From contig NZ_VCHY01000003.1 of NCBI RefSeq assembly GCF_005877885.1, forward strand, positions 124,001 through 188,000: a stretch of 64,000 nucleotides of DNA. Direction: 5' to 3'. Positions 8,403 to 16,992 of the stretch are shown here, piece after piece. The position numbers were made by a program, and so were the translations under genes. This DNA comes from Labilibacter sediminis (lineage in GTDB: Bacteria > Bacteroidota > Bacteroidia > Bacteroidales > Marinilabiliaceae). Within the stretch, counting starts at the first letter, position 1. Each line of letters opens with the position of its first letter. Below the pieces are notes generated by a model, which was given only the letters and a program-made list of their open reading frames with translations, did not search any database and had not been told where the DNA came from.

Positions 8403-8495
8403 ATGCCAAGCGGAAAAAAAAGAAAAAGACATAAGATGGCTACGCACAAGCGTAAAAAAAGGCTTAGAAAAAACAGGCACAAGAAGAAGAAATAA
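8403..8495 (+). CDS. 30-residue basic ribosomal-type peptide (AURKAIP1/COX24 family, mS38/bS22-like)
   Basis: This short frame starts MPSGKKRKRHKMATHKRK and ends in a Lys run; 18 of 30 residues are Lys or Arg. The pattern GKKRKRHKMxxHKRKKRLRKNR is that of the AURKAIP1/COX24 domain, which includes mitochondrial ribosomal protein mS38 and mycobacterial bS22, both located in the small subunit near the decoding region. Bacteroidota carry an almost identical peptide between HU and ribonuclease G, and that order is seen here. It is too short for most gene finders. A hairpin terminator follows 29 bases after the stop. Function as a ribosome component is inferred from the family. Confidence 0.85.
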   Translation: MPSGKKRKRHKMATHKRKKRLRKNRHKKKK

Positions 8496-8524
8496 TCTTC
8501 GCCATTTGATTGTAAAAGCATAAT

Positions 8525-8572
8525 AAAGAACAAACATTGGAGATTATTCTTCTGGTTTGTTCTTTGTTTTAT
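8525..8572 (+). terminator. Hairpin terminator after HU and the small basic peptide
   Basis: AAAGAACAAAC (8525-8535) pairs perfectly with GTTTGTTCTTT (8555-8565) over 11 bases with a 19-base loop, followed by a T-rich stretch. It separates the HU transcript from ribonuclease G. Confidence 0.7.
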
Positions 8573-8643
8573 GTAGACATTTAAAATATCCTGACAAGCG
8601 AGTGTCAGGTAAAAGTTCTTAAATTATTGAAATACCTACTATT

Positions 8644-10173
8644 GTGAGTGCAGAACTATTTGTTGATGTATCTCCCGATGAGTTATCCATTGCGTTACTC
8701 GAAGATAGAAGGCTTGTTGAGTTAAGAAGAGAAAAAAGCAATGTTCGGTTTACTGTTGGTGATATTTACCTGGGAAAGGTAAAGAAAATCATGCCGGGAC
8801 TTAACGCTGCTTTTGTTGATGTTGGATACGAAAAAGATGCATTTTTGCATTATTTAGATCTTGGACCCCAGTTTCGTACCCTAAAGAAATTTCTTAACAT
8901 GACAGGCACTGCTAAAAAGGGAGGAGTTGCCTTACACAAAATCAAGTCTGAACCTGATATCGATAAAAACGGTACCATTTCAGATGTTCTCTCAGTAGGT
9001 CAGGAAGTATTGGTGCAAATAGCCAAGGAACCTATTTCAACGAAAGGTCCCAGGCTTACTTCTGAATTATCCATTGCCGGACGCAACCTTGTATTGATGC
9101 CTTTTGCAGATAAAGTTTCTGTAAGCCAAAAATTAAAATCGGCTGAAGAAAGAAACAGACTCAAAAAGCTCTTACAAAGTATTAAACCCAAAAACTTTGG
9201 TGTGATTGTCCGCACAGTGGCCGAAGGTAAACGAGTAGCCGAGCTTGATAAGGAATTAAAAACCCTTATTCGACGTTGGGAAGAATCTACCTCCAAGCTG
9301 TTTAACCTTAAGCCGCGAGCATTAGTTGTTGGTGAGATTGGCCGAACCTCAGCCATCCTCAGGGACATAATGAATCCCTCATTCAACAGCATATATGTAT
9401 CTGATAAAGATATGTGTAAAGAGGTAAGAGAGTACGTGGGAATTATCGCCCCGGAAAGAGAAAAAATTGTGAAAGAATTTAAAGGAGACGTTCCTTTATT
9501 TGATCAATTTGGAATTGAAAAACAGATTAAATCACTTTTTGGAAAAACAGTTTCTTTTAAAAGTGGTGCATATCTTATTATTGAACATACTGAAGCACTT
9601 CATGTAATTGATGTTAACAGTGGCAACAGAGCTAAAAACGCCAGTAACCAGGAGAATAACGCTCTGGAAGTAAACCTCGCCGCTGCCGACGAAATTGCCC
9701 GTCAGTTAAGACTTAGGGACATGGGTGGTATTATAGTTGTCGATTTTATTGATATGCAAAAGTCAGAACACAGGCAAAAAGTGTATGAACGCATGAAGGA
9801 AGCGATGAATCCGGACAGGACCAAGCACAATATCCTTCCCCTGAGCAAATTTGGGCTTATGCAGATTACACGCCAACGCGTTCGACCGGAATTGGCCATT
9901 GAAACAAATGAGTCATGCCCTACCTGCTTCGGAACAGGTAAAATTGCACCAGCTATCCTACTGGAAGAAAAGTTGGAAAACAGCATTAGAAAAGCTGTTG
10001 AAGGACAAAAGAGTAAAAAATTGACCCTGAAGGTTCATCCTTATCTTGGAGCTTATCTAAGACAAGGTTTCCCTTCCATATTTTTAAAATGGAAATTTAA
10101 ATATGGTTTCGGATTAAAATTGATTCCTTCCGCCTCATTAAGTTTTTTGGAGTTCAAGATCTTAGAAAAATAA
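8644..10173 (+). CDS. rng: Ribonuclease E/G family endoribonuclease
   Basis: A 509-residue RNase G. An S1 domain spans about residues 35-130 (VGDIYLGKVKKIMPGLNAAFVDVGYEKDAFLHY), followed by the RNase-H/DNase-I-like catalytic core with the two metal-binding aspartates in LHVIDVNSGNR and GGIIVVDFIDMQ, and the zinc-link CPTCFGTG (two Cys contribute to dimer zinc binding). The long C-terminal degradosome scaffold of RNase E is absent, so this is the short G-type form that matures rRNA and cleaves mRNA at 5'-monophosphorylated ends. The start is GTG at 8644; the resulting MSAELFVDV aligns with the usual N-terminus. It has its own terminator. Confidence 0.95.
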   Translation: MSAELFVDVSPDELSIALLEDRRLVELRREKSNVRFTVGDIYLGKVKKIMPGLNAAFVDVGYEKDAFLHYLDLGPQFRTLKKFLNMTGTAKKGGVALHKIKSEPDIDKNGTISDVLSVGQEVLVQIAKEPISTKGPRLTSELSIAGRNLVLMPFADKVSVSQKLKSAEERNRLKKLLQSIKPKNFGVIVRTVAEGKRVAELDKELKTLIRRWEESTSKLFNLKPRALVVGEIGRTSAILRDIMNPSFNSIYVSDKDMCKEVREYVGIIAPEREKIVKEFKGDVPLFDQFGIEKQIKSLFGKTVSFKSGAYLIIEHTEALHVIDVNSGNRAKNASNQENNALEVNLAAADEIARQLRLRDMGGIIVVDFIDMQKSEHRQKVYERMKEAMNPDRTKHNILPLSKFGLMQITRQRVRPELAIETNESCPTCFGTGKIAPAILLEEKLENSIRKAVEGQKSKKLTLKVHPYLGAYLRQGFPSIFLKWKFKYGFGLKLIPSASLSFLEFKILEK

Positions 10174-10180
10174 ATAATAT

Positions 10181-10214
10181 AAAGGTTGGCCTGTACAGGT
10201 CAACCTTTTTTATT
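10181..10214 (+). terminator. Terminator of the ribonuclease G gene
   Basis: AAAGGTTG (10181-10188) pairs with CAACCTTT (10201-10208); the enclosed CCTGTACAGG is itself self-complementary, extending the stem, and a run of T follows. It begins eight bases after the rng stop codon. Confidence 0.85.
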
Positions 10215-10352
10215 TAAAACTAGTCAACTCGTCACATTCACCTATTTCTGCCTGCCATAAATTCTTCTTTCAAAGCGACGCTTGCTAAAACACATAGCTA
10301 ATACAAAAAATATGTAGTTCATCTTTTTATTCTACTCCAGTGCCACACATCA

Positions 10353-10372
10353 AATTGCGAAGCAATTTTTTT
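10353..10372 (+). terminator. Small hairpin with T-run in the rng-dsbD gap
   Basis: AATTGC (10353-10358), loop GAA, GCAATT (10362-10367), then T5. It is a minimal intrinsic-terminator shape located 180 bases before dsbD, in a gap with no recognisable gene. It may end an unannotated short transcript or be chance in AT-rich DNA. The rest of 10215-10550 shows no coding frame or RNA gene that I can recognise. Confidence 0.3.
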
Positions 10373-10550
10373 GGAACATTTTTTGACACTGCAGCAAAAT
10401 ATGAATTATTTAATATTTTATATACATTCCTATTTCTATATTTACCACGCATTACTAAAATCGACATGTATATTGTTGTAAGGTTTTATTAATTTTATGA
10501 CTATTGGTATCGATGATAATAATATACGGAATCACAAAAACATTTATAAT

Positions 10551-12506
10551 ATGAAGAATAAGTTATTAGCATTACTTTTTATATTGATGCCTTTATTTTC
10601 TGCTTTAGCTCAAATTGAACAGCCCGTAAGCTGGCAATTTAGCCATACTAAAGTAGAGGATGGAAAATACAAACTGACTTTTAAGGCAAATATTGAAAGC
10701 GGATGGCACCTATACTCAGTTTCTTTACCTGAGGGGGGACCAATTGCCACCAGCATTAACTACGAATCAAGTGACATCATCATGTCTAAAGAAGATTTAG
10801 TTGAAAGTCCGGCTCCTGAAAAGCACTATGACTCAGCCTTTGACATGGAATTGGCCTACTGGTCGAACCAGGCCACTATCAGCCAAATTGTCGAGGTAAC
10901 ATCCGGTGCAGAATCCATCAGCGGGTATGTAGAGTTTATGGTTTGCGATGATGAAAGATGCCTTCCTCCCGATCAGGTAGATTTTTCTTTTGATATCAAA
11001 GAAAAGATTGCTGTTCAGGATACAAAACCTTCTGCAACAAGTGAGGATACAAATAGCTACTGGAGCATATTTTTTATTGCATTGGGCGCAGGTTTAATTG
11101 CTTTACTAACACCATGCGTATTTCCTATGATGCCCATGACGGTCAGCTTCTTTACAAAACAAAGCAGCACCAAAGCCAAAGGCATTAAAAATGCTATGTT
11201 TTATGGCTTTTTCATTGTAGCTATTTACGTTTTAATCGGATCAATTATCGGTTTAATCCCCAACCTTAATCCCGATGATATCAATGAGTTCTCTACAGGA
11301 CCTGCATTTAATATTTTCTTGTTTATCATACTTGTTGTATTTGCCATCTCATTTTTAGGTGCATTTGAATTAACCATGCCTTCTTCATGGGTAAACAAAG
11401 CAGACAGAGGAGTGGATAAAGGTGGTGTTATTGGCGCTTTTTTTATGGCACTTACACTTGCCCTGGTATCTTTTTCATGTACAGGTCCAATTGTAGGCGG
11501 TATTTTAGTTAAAGCCGTTACCGAAGGAGGTATCGCACCTATCATTGGAATGGCCGGATTTGGCGTCGGATTAGCACTTCCGTTTGTTTTCTTTGCCATG
11601 TTCCCTGGTTTTATGAATTCACTTCCTAAATCAGGCGGATGGCTAAACTCTGTTAAGGTTGTTTTAGGGTTTGTTGAGCTTGCATTTGCCTTTAAGTTCT
11701 TATCTAATGCAGATTTGGTATTAGGCTTACATTTACTCGAAAGAGAAGTATATATCGCCATCTGGATTGCCATTTTCGGAGCCCTAGGATTTTATTTATT
11801 AGGTAAGATTCGTTTACCTCATGATTCGCCAATGGAATATCTACCGGTATCCAGGTTACTGATGGGTTTATTTGTGTTGTCATTTACCATTTATATGATT
11901 CCGGGTTTGTGGGGTGCTCCTTTAAAACTAATTAGTGCTTTCCCGCCACCAATGGAATATGCCGAATCACCGGAAGGTGTTGGAAACAGAGCTCGTCAGC
12001 CTATTAGGATAAGTGCTACTGATTCAGAAAACAAAGAGTTAGTTAAGCTTGAAGAAAAAATGGAAGTAGGCCCGCAAGGCTTATCTGTATTCCATGATTA
12101 CGATGATGCTTTAGCCTATGCCAAAGAGGTAGGTAAGCCTCTGTTTATTGATTTTACAGGTAAGGCTTGTGTTAACTGCCGTCAGATGGAAATTAACGTT
12201 TGGTCTGATCCTGCAGTAAATTCCTTAATGAAAAACGATTATGTGGTAGTTGCTCTGTACGTTGATTACCGAAAACAGCTGCCTAAAGAAGAGCAGTACA
12301 TCTCGGAAACTACAGGTAAAAAAATCAGAACTGTAGGTAACAAATGGAGTGATTTCCAAATAAGCAGATACAAAATAAATAGTCAGCCTTATTACGTATT
12401 ACTCGATCACAACGAAAAAGAACTGGCTGAACCTAAGGCATATGAGCCTAATAAAAATGCCTATGCCGAATGGCTTAAAGAAGGACTGGAAAATTTTGAG
12501 AAGTAA
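10551..12506 (+). CDS. dsbD: DsbD-family protein-disulfide reductase (thiol:disulfide interchange)
   Basis: A 651-residue protein from the ATG at 10551, chosen because MKNKLLALLFILMPLFSALAQ is a complete signal peptide; an in-frame ATG 54 bases upstream would only add hydrophilic residues. Domains in order are a periplasmic N-terminal DsbD-alpha-like domain (about 25-155, with C-x5-C in VCDDERCLP), an eight-segment membrane domain (about 165-460) containing TPCVFPMMPM and SFSCTGPIVGG with the two reactive Cys, and a C-terminal thioredoxin domain (about 500-650) with CVNC. It carries electrons from cytoplasmic thioredoxin across the inner membrane to periplasmic thiol partners. All three Cys pairs are present. 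It converges on GH97 with a shared terminator. Confidence 0.93.
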   Translation: MKNKLLALLFILMPLFSALAQIEQPVSWQFSHTKVEDGKYKLTFKANIESGWHLYSVSLPEGGPIATSINYESSDIIMSKEDLVESPAPEKHYDSAFDMELAYWSNQATISQIVEVTSGAESISGYVEFMVCDDERCLPPDQVDFSFDIKEKIAVQDTKPSATSEDTNSYWSIFFIALGAGLIALLTPCVFPMMPMTVSFFTKQSSTKAKGIKNAMFYGFFIVAIYVLIGSIIGLIPNLNPDDINEFSTGPAFNIFLFIILVVFAISFLGAFELTMPSSWVNKADRGVDKGGVIGAFFMALTLALVSFSCTGPIVGGILVKAVTEGGIAPIIGMAGFGVGLALPFVFFAMFPGFMNSLPKSGGWLNSVKVVLGFVELAFAFKFLSNADLVLGLHLLEREVYIAIWIAIFGALGFYLLGKIRLPHDSPMEYLPVSRLLMGLFVLSFTIYMIPGLWGAPLKLISAFPPPMEYAESPEGVGNRARQPIRISATDSENKELVKLEEKMEVGPQGLSVFHDYDDALAYAKEVGKPLFIDFTGKACVNCRQMEINVWSDPAVNSLMKNDYVVVALYVDYRKQLPKEEQYISETTGKKIRTVGNKWSDFQISRYKINSQPYYVLLDHNEKELAEPKAYEPNKNAYAEWLKEGLENFEK

Positions 12507-12514
12507 TTTCTGAT

Positions 12515-12547
12515 AAAGAGCTGTCTTTTTTTTATAGACAGCTCTTT
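12515..12547. terminator. Bidirectional terminator between dsbD and the PUL
   Basis: AAAGAGCTGTCT (12515-12526) pairs perfectly with AGACAGCTCTTT (12536-12547), with T or A runs on both sides. It lies between the convergent dsbD and GH97 stops and can serve both strands. Confidence 0.85.
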
Positions 12548-12558
12548 AATTTTTACAA

Positions 12559-14607
12559 TTAGATTTCAACAGGATGATTTAACATTTCAACCCTTCTATT
12601 ACTCTTTGCCTCTCCCAATACATGTTTAAATTCAACTGCAAATCCACCACCTGGTGCCATTTTTAGTTTAAATTTATCTTTGCTGTTTACCTTCATTTTT
12701 TCTATAACGTAGTCATTTGGAGCAGATAAATAATTTGCAGATTCCCCATCTTTATAAACTATTACTTCATACTCCTTATCTGAATCAAGAAATGAGCAAT
12801 CAATAGTAAGGTTGCGTCCTGTTTCATTGGTAATACCTCCTAGATACCAATCATCTCCCTGTCGGTCTTTTCGGGCTACCACAACATATTCTCCAATCTC
12901 ACCATCTAATGCTAAACTTTTACTCCAGTTCACCGGTACATTTTGAATAAACTCAAAAGCAGGATGATTGTCATAATTTTCAGGTAAATCACAAGCCATT
13001 TGTGCAGGACTGTGATACACTACATACAATGCCAATTGATGAGCTAGTGTTGAATAGGCACGCTTATCAGAAATTCCATGACGTTCGAATGTAAGATCAA
13101 AGAGTCCCGGAGTATAATCCATTGGACCTGCCAACAAACGAGTAAAAGGCAGGATAGTATTATGGTTGGGCGGATTATTTTCAGGAGCCCAGGGAGCATT
13201 ATATTCTTGGCCTCTGGCCGATTCTACCGCTAACAGATTGGGCCATGTTCTGCTCAAACCTGTTGGCTTTATGTGTTCATGACCAAGAATACAAATACCT
13301 CGCTTAGCAGCCTCTTCGAGTACAAACTGATAATGGTTAACCATGCGCTGCCCATGATGTGGTTCACCGGTTTTAATGGGCCCTACATAACCGGTTTTAA
13401 TGTATTTAACACCTAGCTTTTGGTAATAATCAAAGGCTTTAGGAATCTGATGTTCATATTCATCTACATACCCTGCGGTCTCATTATGCATGATGATTTC
13501 CACATTGCTATCACGGGCATATTGAACCACTTCTTCCAGATTGTAATCATCATAAGCCTTGCAGTAATCAAAGTCTTTCCATTGATCCCATCCAACATTC
13601 CAGCCTTCCACCAGCAAGCCTTTAATGCCATGGCCGGCTGCAAAATCAATCATCTCTTTAGCATGTTTAGTGGTAGCTCCATGCCTATCACCAGCAGGCC
13701 ATGTTTTTAATCCCAGATGCATCTCCCACCAAACACCCATGTACTTAAGCGGTTTTACCCATGAGAAATCCTGATTGGATTTAGTATTGAGGTTTTCAAT
13801 TAGATCTGAATTTATTAAGTCGACAGCTTTATGCCCAAAATTGATGGTACGCCACGGGCTGGTTACGCAATTCTCTCCTTTATAAACAAATCCATTTGGA
13901 TCAGGAACGAGTCTGCTTTTTAAGATACCTCTTTCATCTTTCTTCAACGTCATAGAAGGAAAATCAACAAGAGCGGCTTCATGAATACTTACATATATAT
14001 TTTCAGGTGTTCTTAATGTAAATGGAGTCTGCACCGAATCAATGGCATCTAAAGTTGTTTGCTCATAAAACTTCTCATAACTATCATCATCCACCGGAAT
14101 CCACCAGCTTTGAGATCCGGACGACAGGTTAAACGAAGTCTTTTCTTCAGTGATAACAATATCTTGTCCTTGACCTTTTTCCAGTTCATAGCGAAAACCT
14201 AAACCATCATCAAACACTCTGAAAAAAACCTTCATTATTCCCAGTGGATGATGTAATGTATACACTGCTTCAGTATAGTTATTCCGGATATACTGACTAC
14301 GGCCCCAATAATTCTCCCATACTTCATCTACATGATTCTTACTGTTTTTTATCAGTGTAAACCTGTTATGAAACTCTTTCCCATCGGCAAGTACAAAACC
14401 CAAATTCGATTTTTTTATCACGGATTGTCCGTCATAATGAACCTGGTAAAAAGGTTGACCAATGGTATCGAGACCATAATCTACAGTTACATGGTTGTTG
14501 GGCGATGAAACAGAAAAGAGTGGCATCCGGGTTGTGGAACTGTCAAATACGACGTATGTTCCTACCATTAATGCAATGCCTAGAAGTGTAAATATTAACG
14601 TTCTCAT
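12559..14607 (-). CDS. Glycoside hydrolase family 97, inverting alpha-glucosidase type (SusB-like)
   Basis: The 682-residue enzyme starts at ATG 14607, which gives an N-terminal hydrophobic export or anchor segment RTLIFTLLGIALMVGTYVV; a frame start 45 bases upstream lacks this logic. It has the GH97 order: N-terminal beta-sandwich, a central TIM barrel (KYMGVWWEMHLG ... GLLVEGWNVGWDQW ... KYIKTGYVG), and a C-terminal sandwich. The carboxylates expected for the inverting SusB-type subgroup are seen: Glu in IIMHNETAGY, Glu in ILGHEHIKPTG, and Glu in AVESARGQEY. The retaining subgroup would have Asp at the first position. It likely hydrolyses alpha-glucosidic bonds in the periplasm. It is the last gene of the PUL, 90 bases after GH3. 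Confidence 0.92.
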   Translation of the reverse strand: MRTLIFTLLGIALMVGTYVVFDSSTTRMPLFSVSSPNNHVTVDYGLDTIGQPFYQVHYDGQSVIKKSNLGFVLADGKEFHNRFTLIKNSKNHVDEVWENYWGRSQYIRNNYTEAVYTLHHPLGIMKVFFRVFDDGLGFRYELEKGQGQDIVITEEKTSFNLSSGSQSWWIPVDDDSYEKFYEQTTLDAIDSVQTPFTLRTPENIYVSIHEAALVDFPSMTLKKDERGILKSRLVPDPNGFVYKGENCVTSPWRTINFGHKAVDLINSDLIENLNTKSNQDFSWVKPLKYMGVWWEMHLGLKTWPAGDRHGATTKHAKEMIDFAAGHGIKGLLVEGWNVGWDQWKDFDYCKAYDDYNLEEVVQYARDSNVEIIMHNETAGYVDEYEHQIPKAFDYYQKLGVKYIKTGYVGPIKTGEPHHGQRMVNHYQFVLEEAAKRGICILGHEHIKPTGLSRTWPNLLAVESARGQEYNAPWAPENNPPNHNTILPFTRLLAGPMDYTPGLFDLTFERHGISDKRAYSTLAHQLALYVVYHSPAQMACDLPENYDNHPAFEFIQNVPVNWSKSLALDGEIGEYVVVARKDRQGDDWYLGGITNETGRNLTIDCSFLDSDKEYEVIVYKDGESANYLSAPNDYVIEKMKVNSKDKFKLKMAPGGGFAVEFKHVLGEAKSNRRVEMLNHPVEI

Positions 14608-14697
14608 ATTGTTCTTCAAAAAGCAAAGGCACGCTTTATCTGTTTCCAACAATATAAAACATGCCTTTCAGTATTATTTCAAATTATAAAAAGTCAC

Positions 14698-16983
14698 TTA
14701 TCGGGCTGCATATGGGTCAACATCTACTGATTCTGTCAACTCAAACATCACACTTTGTTCCACATCACTATTAGTACCGATGAACAATTGAAAACGTCCC
14801 TCTTCAGCACCAAAAGTCATATCCTTACGCCAGAAAGCCAAATCTTCAGCATCGATGGTAAATGACACCTCTACAGTTTTATGCGCAGGAATCATCAATT
14901 TCTCAAAACCTTTGAGTTCCTTCACCGGGCGGGTAACACTGCCTACCAAGTCACGGATATAAAGCTGCGCCACTTCTTCTCCATCCCGGCCGGAGGTATT
15001 AGTCACCAGCACAGTAGCATTAATGTTACCTGCCGGTTCCAAAATGGTTTTATCCAATGTGATGGATGAGTACTCAAATGAACTGTAGCTTAATCCATAT
15101 CCAAACGGATATAGCGGATCATTGGAACAATCCTGGTAACGAGTGGTGAAATCATCCTTAGGATTATAAGGACGACCCGTATTTTTCATATTGTAATGGA
15201 TTGGCACCTGACCTAAATGCTGCGGAAAAGTAGCGGTTAATTTACCTGAAGGATTATAATCTCCGAAAACAACATCAGCAATTGCCGGGCCCGCCATACT
15301 ACCCAGATGCCAACATTCAACGATGGCAGGTAAATGCTCATTCTCCCAGGTTATGGTCAGCGGACGTCCGTTGTGCAGCAACAGTACTATTGGTTTGCCG
15401 GTTTTGTATACTTCTTTTATAAGCTCTTTCTGAATTAGGGGAATATCGATATGCACACGACTGGCTGCTTCTCCTCCCATATTTTCGCGTTCGCCCATAC
15501 ACATGACAACCACTTCGGCCTTTTTAGCAGCTGCAAGTGCTTCAGCAAAACCAGAACGGTCATCACCTTCCCAGTCACATCCTTTAGCAGTATATATTTT
15601 AGTTCCTTTTCCTAACTTCTCTTTAAAAGCCGTTAGAATTGTTGTTACAGTTTCTGGTTTACCCGTAGTATGCCATGCTCCTAACTGTTGTTTTTGCTCA
15701 TCCGTCATTGGACCAATCAAGGCTATTGAATTAAGTTGCTCTTTGTTTAAAGGCAACAAACCACCTTCATTCTTCAACAAAACAATACTCTTCTTAGCCA
15801 TCTCATGCGCCAACGCAAAGTGTTCAGGACTTTTAATTTTACTCTGCTTGTCTTCATCAGGACGACAATAACGATAAGGATCTTCAAACAGTCCCAAACG
15901 ATACTTCATTTCGAGTATACGGCGACATGCTTCGTTAACCGTTCCTTCTTTTACTTTCCCCTCTTCAATGGATTGCTTCAGATGATTCATAAAGATCCCA
16001 CTCTGCATATCCATGTCAACACCAGCATTAATAGATGCTTCGCCTGCTTCCTTATCATCAGCCACACTACCGTGATTAACCATCTCCTTTATGGAGGTAT
16101 AGTCGGTTACCACAAAGCCATCAAAGCCCCATTGATCTTTTAAAATATCATTTAGTAAATGTTCGTGTGCTGAACAAGGTGTTCCATCCAACTCATTAAA
16201 AGCTGTCATATATGTTGAAACACCCGCATCACAAGCTGCTTTAAAAGGTGGTAGATACACATCGCGCAATACTCGCTCTGAAATATCCACTGTATGATAA
16301 TCTCTTCCTGCTTGGGCTGCCCCATAAGCAGCAAAGTGTTTGGCACAAGCCAATACAGTAGCTTCATCAGCTAAGTTATCTCCCTGAAAACCTCTTACCT
16401 GAGCAGCGGCAATCAAACTACCCAAATAGGAGTCTTCCCCTGCTCCTTCAGCGATACGTCCCCACCGAGGATCACGTGCAATGTCAACCATCGGCGCAAA
16501 GGTCCAGTTGAGACCATCAGCTGCTGCTTCTATAGCTGCCACCCTGCAACTTTTTTCAATTTGCTGCAAATCCCACGAAGCAGACATGGCAAATGGTGTT
16601 GGAAACGTTGTTTGATAACCGTGAATCACATCATAACCAAATAACAAAGGTATTCCTAAACGTGAATTTTCGACCACTTCCTTCTGCATGCGATAAATAA
16701 AATCGGCTGTAAGGGCATTGAACACAGCACCAACCTTTCCTTGTTTGGCATCCTCCACAATATTATTCTCAGAAACCGGGCCTGTAATATCCCACCAACT
16801 AGCAAAAAGTACGGTTTGGCCAATCTTTTCATCGATTGACATTTTTGCCATCAAGGAATCAATATAGTGATCCATCTCTGGTTGATCATTCCATTTATTA
16901 ATGGTTTCTGATGAATTGTTTCTTCCCTCTGTACACCCCCATAATAAGAGGATTATTACTCCAAATAAACTTACCTTATTCAT
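14698..16983 (-). CDS. Glycoside hydrolase family 3 beta-glucosidase (BglX-like lipoprotein)
   Basis: A 761-residue GH3 enzyme. A short hydrophobic N-terminus ends in LLWGC, with a lipobox-type Cys at residue 17, so it is probably a lipoprotein. The N-terminal barrel contains GYDVIHGYQTTFPTPFAMSA, the KHFAAYGAAQAGRDYH loop, and the nucleophile Asp in GFVVTDYTS. The second domain contains MGERENMGGEAASRV (acid/base region) and a fibronectin-III-like C-terminal domain follows. It would hydrolyse beta-linked gluco-oligosaccharides from the non-reducing end; GH3 enzymes next to GH144 genes are known to prefer sophorose (beta-1,2). It starts nine bases after the GH144-like gene, so the two are almost certainly co-transcribed. 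Confidence 0.93.
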   Translation of the reverse strand: MNKVSLFGVIILLLWGCTEGRNNSSETINKWNDQPEMDHYIDSLMAKMSIDEKIGQTVLFASWWDITGPVSENNIVEDAKQGKVGAVFNALTADFIYRMQKEVVENSRLGIPLLFGYDVIHGYQTTFPTPFAMSASWDLQQIEKSCRVAAIEAAADGLNWTFAPMVDIARDPRWGRIAEGAGEDSYLGSLIAAAQVRGFQGDNLADEATVLACAKHFAAYGAAQAGRDYHTVDISERVLRDVYLPPFKAACDAGVSTYMTAFNELDGTPCSAHEHLLNDILKDQWGFDGFVVTDYTSIKEMVNHGSVADDKEAGEASINAGVDMDMQSGIFMNHLKQSIEEGKVKEGTVNEACRRILEMKYRLGLFEDPYRYCRPDEDKQSKIKSPEHFALAHEMAKKSIVLLKNEGGLLPLNKEQLNSIALIGPMTDEQKQQLGAWHTTGKPETVTTILTAFKEKLGKGTKIYTAKGCDWEGDDRSGFAEALAAAKKAEVVVMCMGERENMGGEAASRVHIDIPLIQKELIKEVYKTGKPIVLLLHNGRPLTITWENEHLPAIVECWHLGSMAGPAIADVVFGDYNPSGKLTATFPQHLGQVPIHYNMKNTGRPYNPKDDFTTRYQDCSNDPLYPFGYGLSYSSFEYSSITLDKTILEPAGNINATVLVTNTSGRDGEEVAQLYIRDLVGSVTRPVKELKGFEKLMIPAHKTVEVSFTIDAEDLAFWRKDMTFGAEEGRFQLFIGTNSDVEQSVMFELTESVDVDPYAAR

Positions 16984-16992
16984 TATATCTAA

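Noticed and set aside
11225-11773. 182-residue open frame antisense to dsbD
   Set aside because: Low-complexity Asn/Pro/Thr-rich translation, mirrors the membrane domain of dsbD, no start signals or family features.
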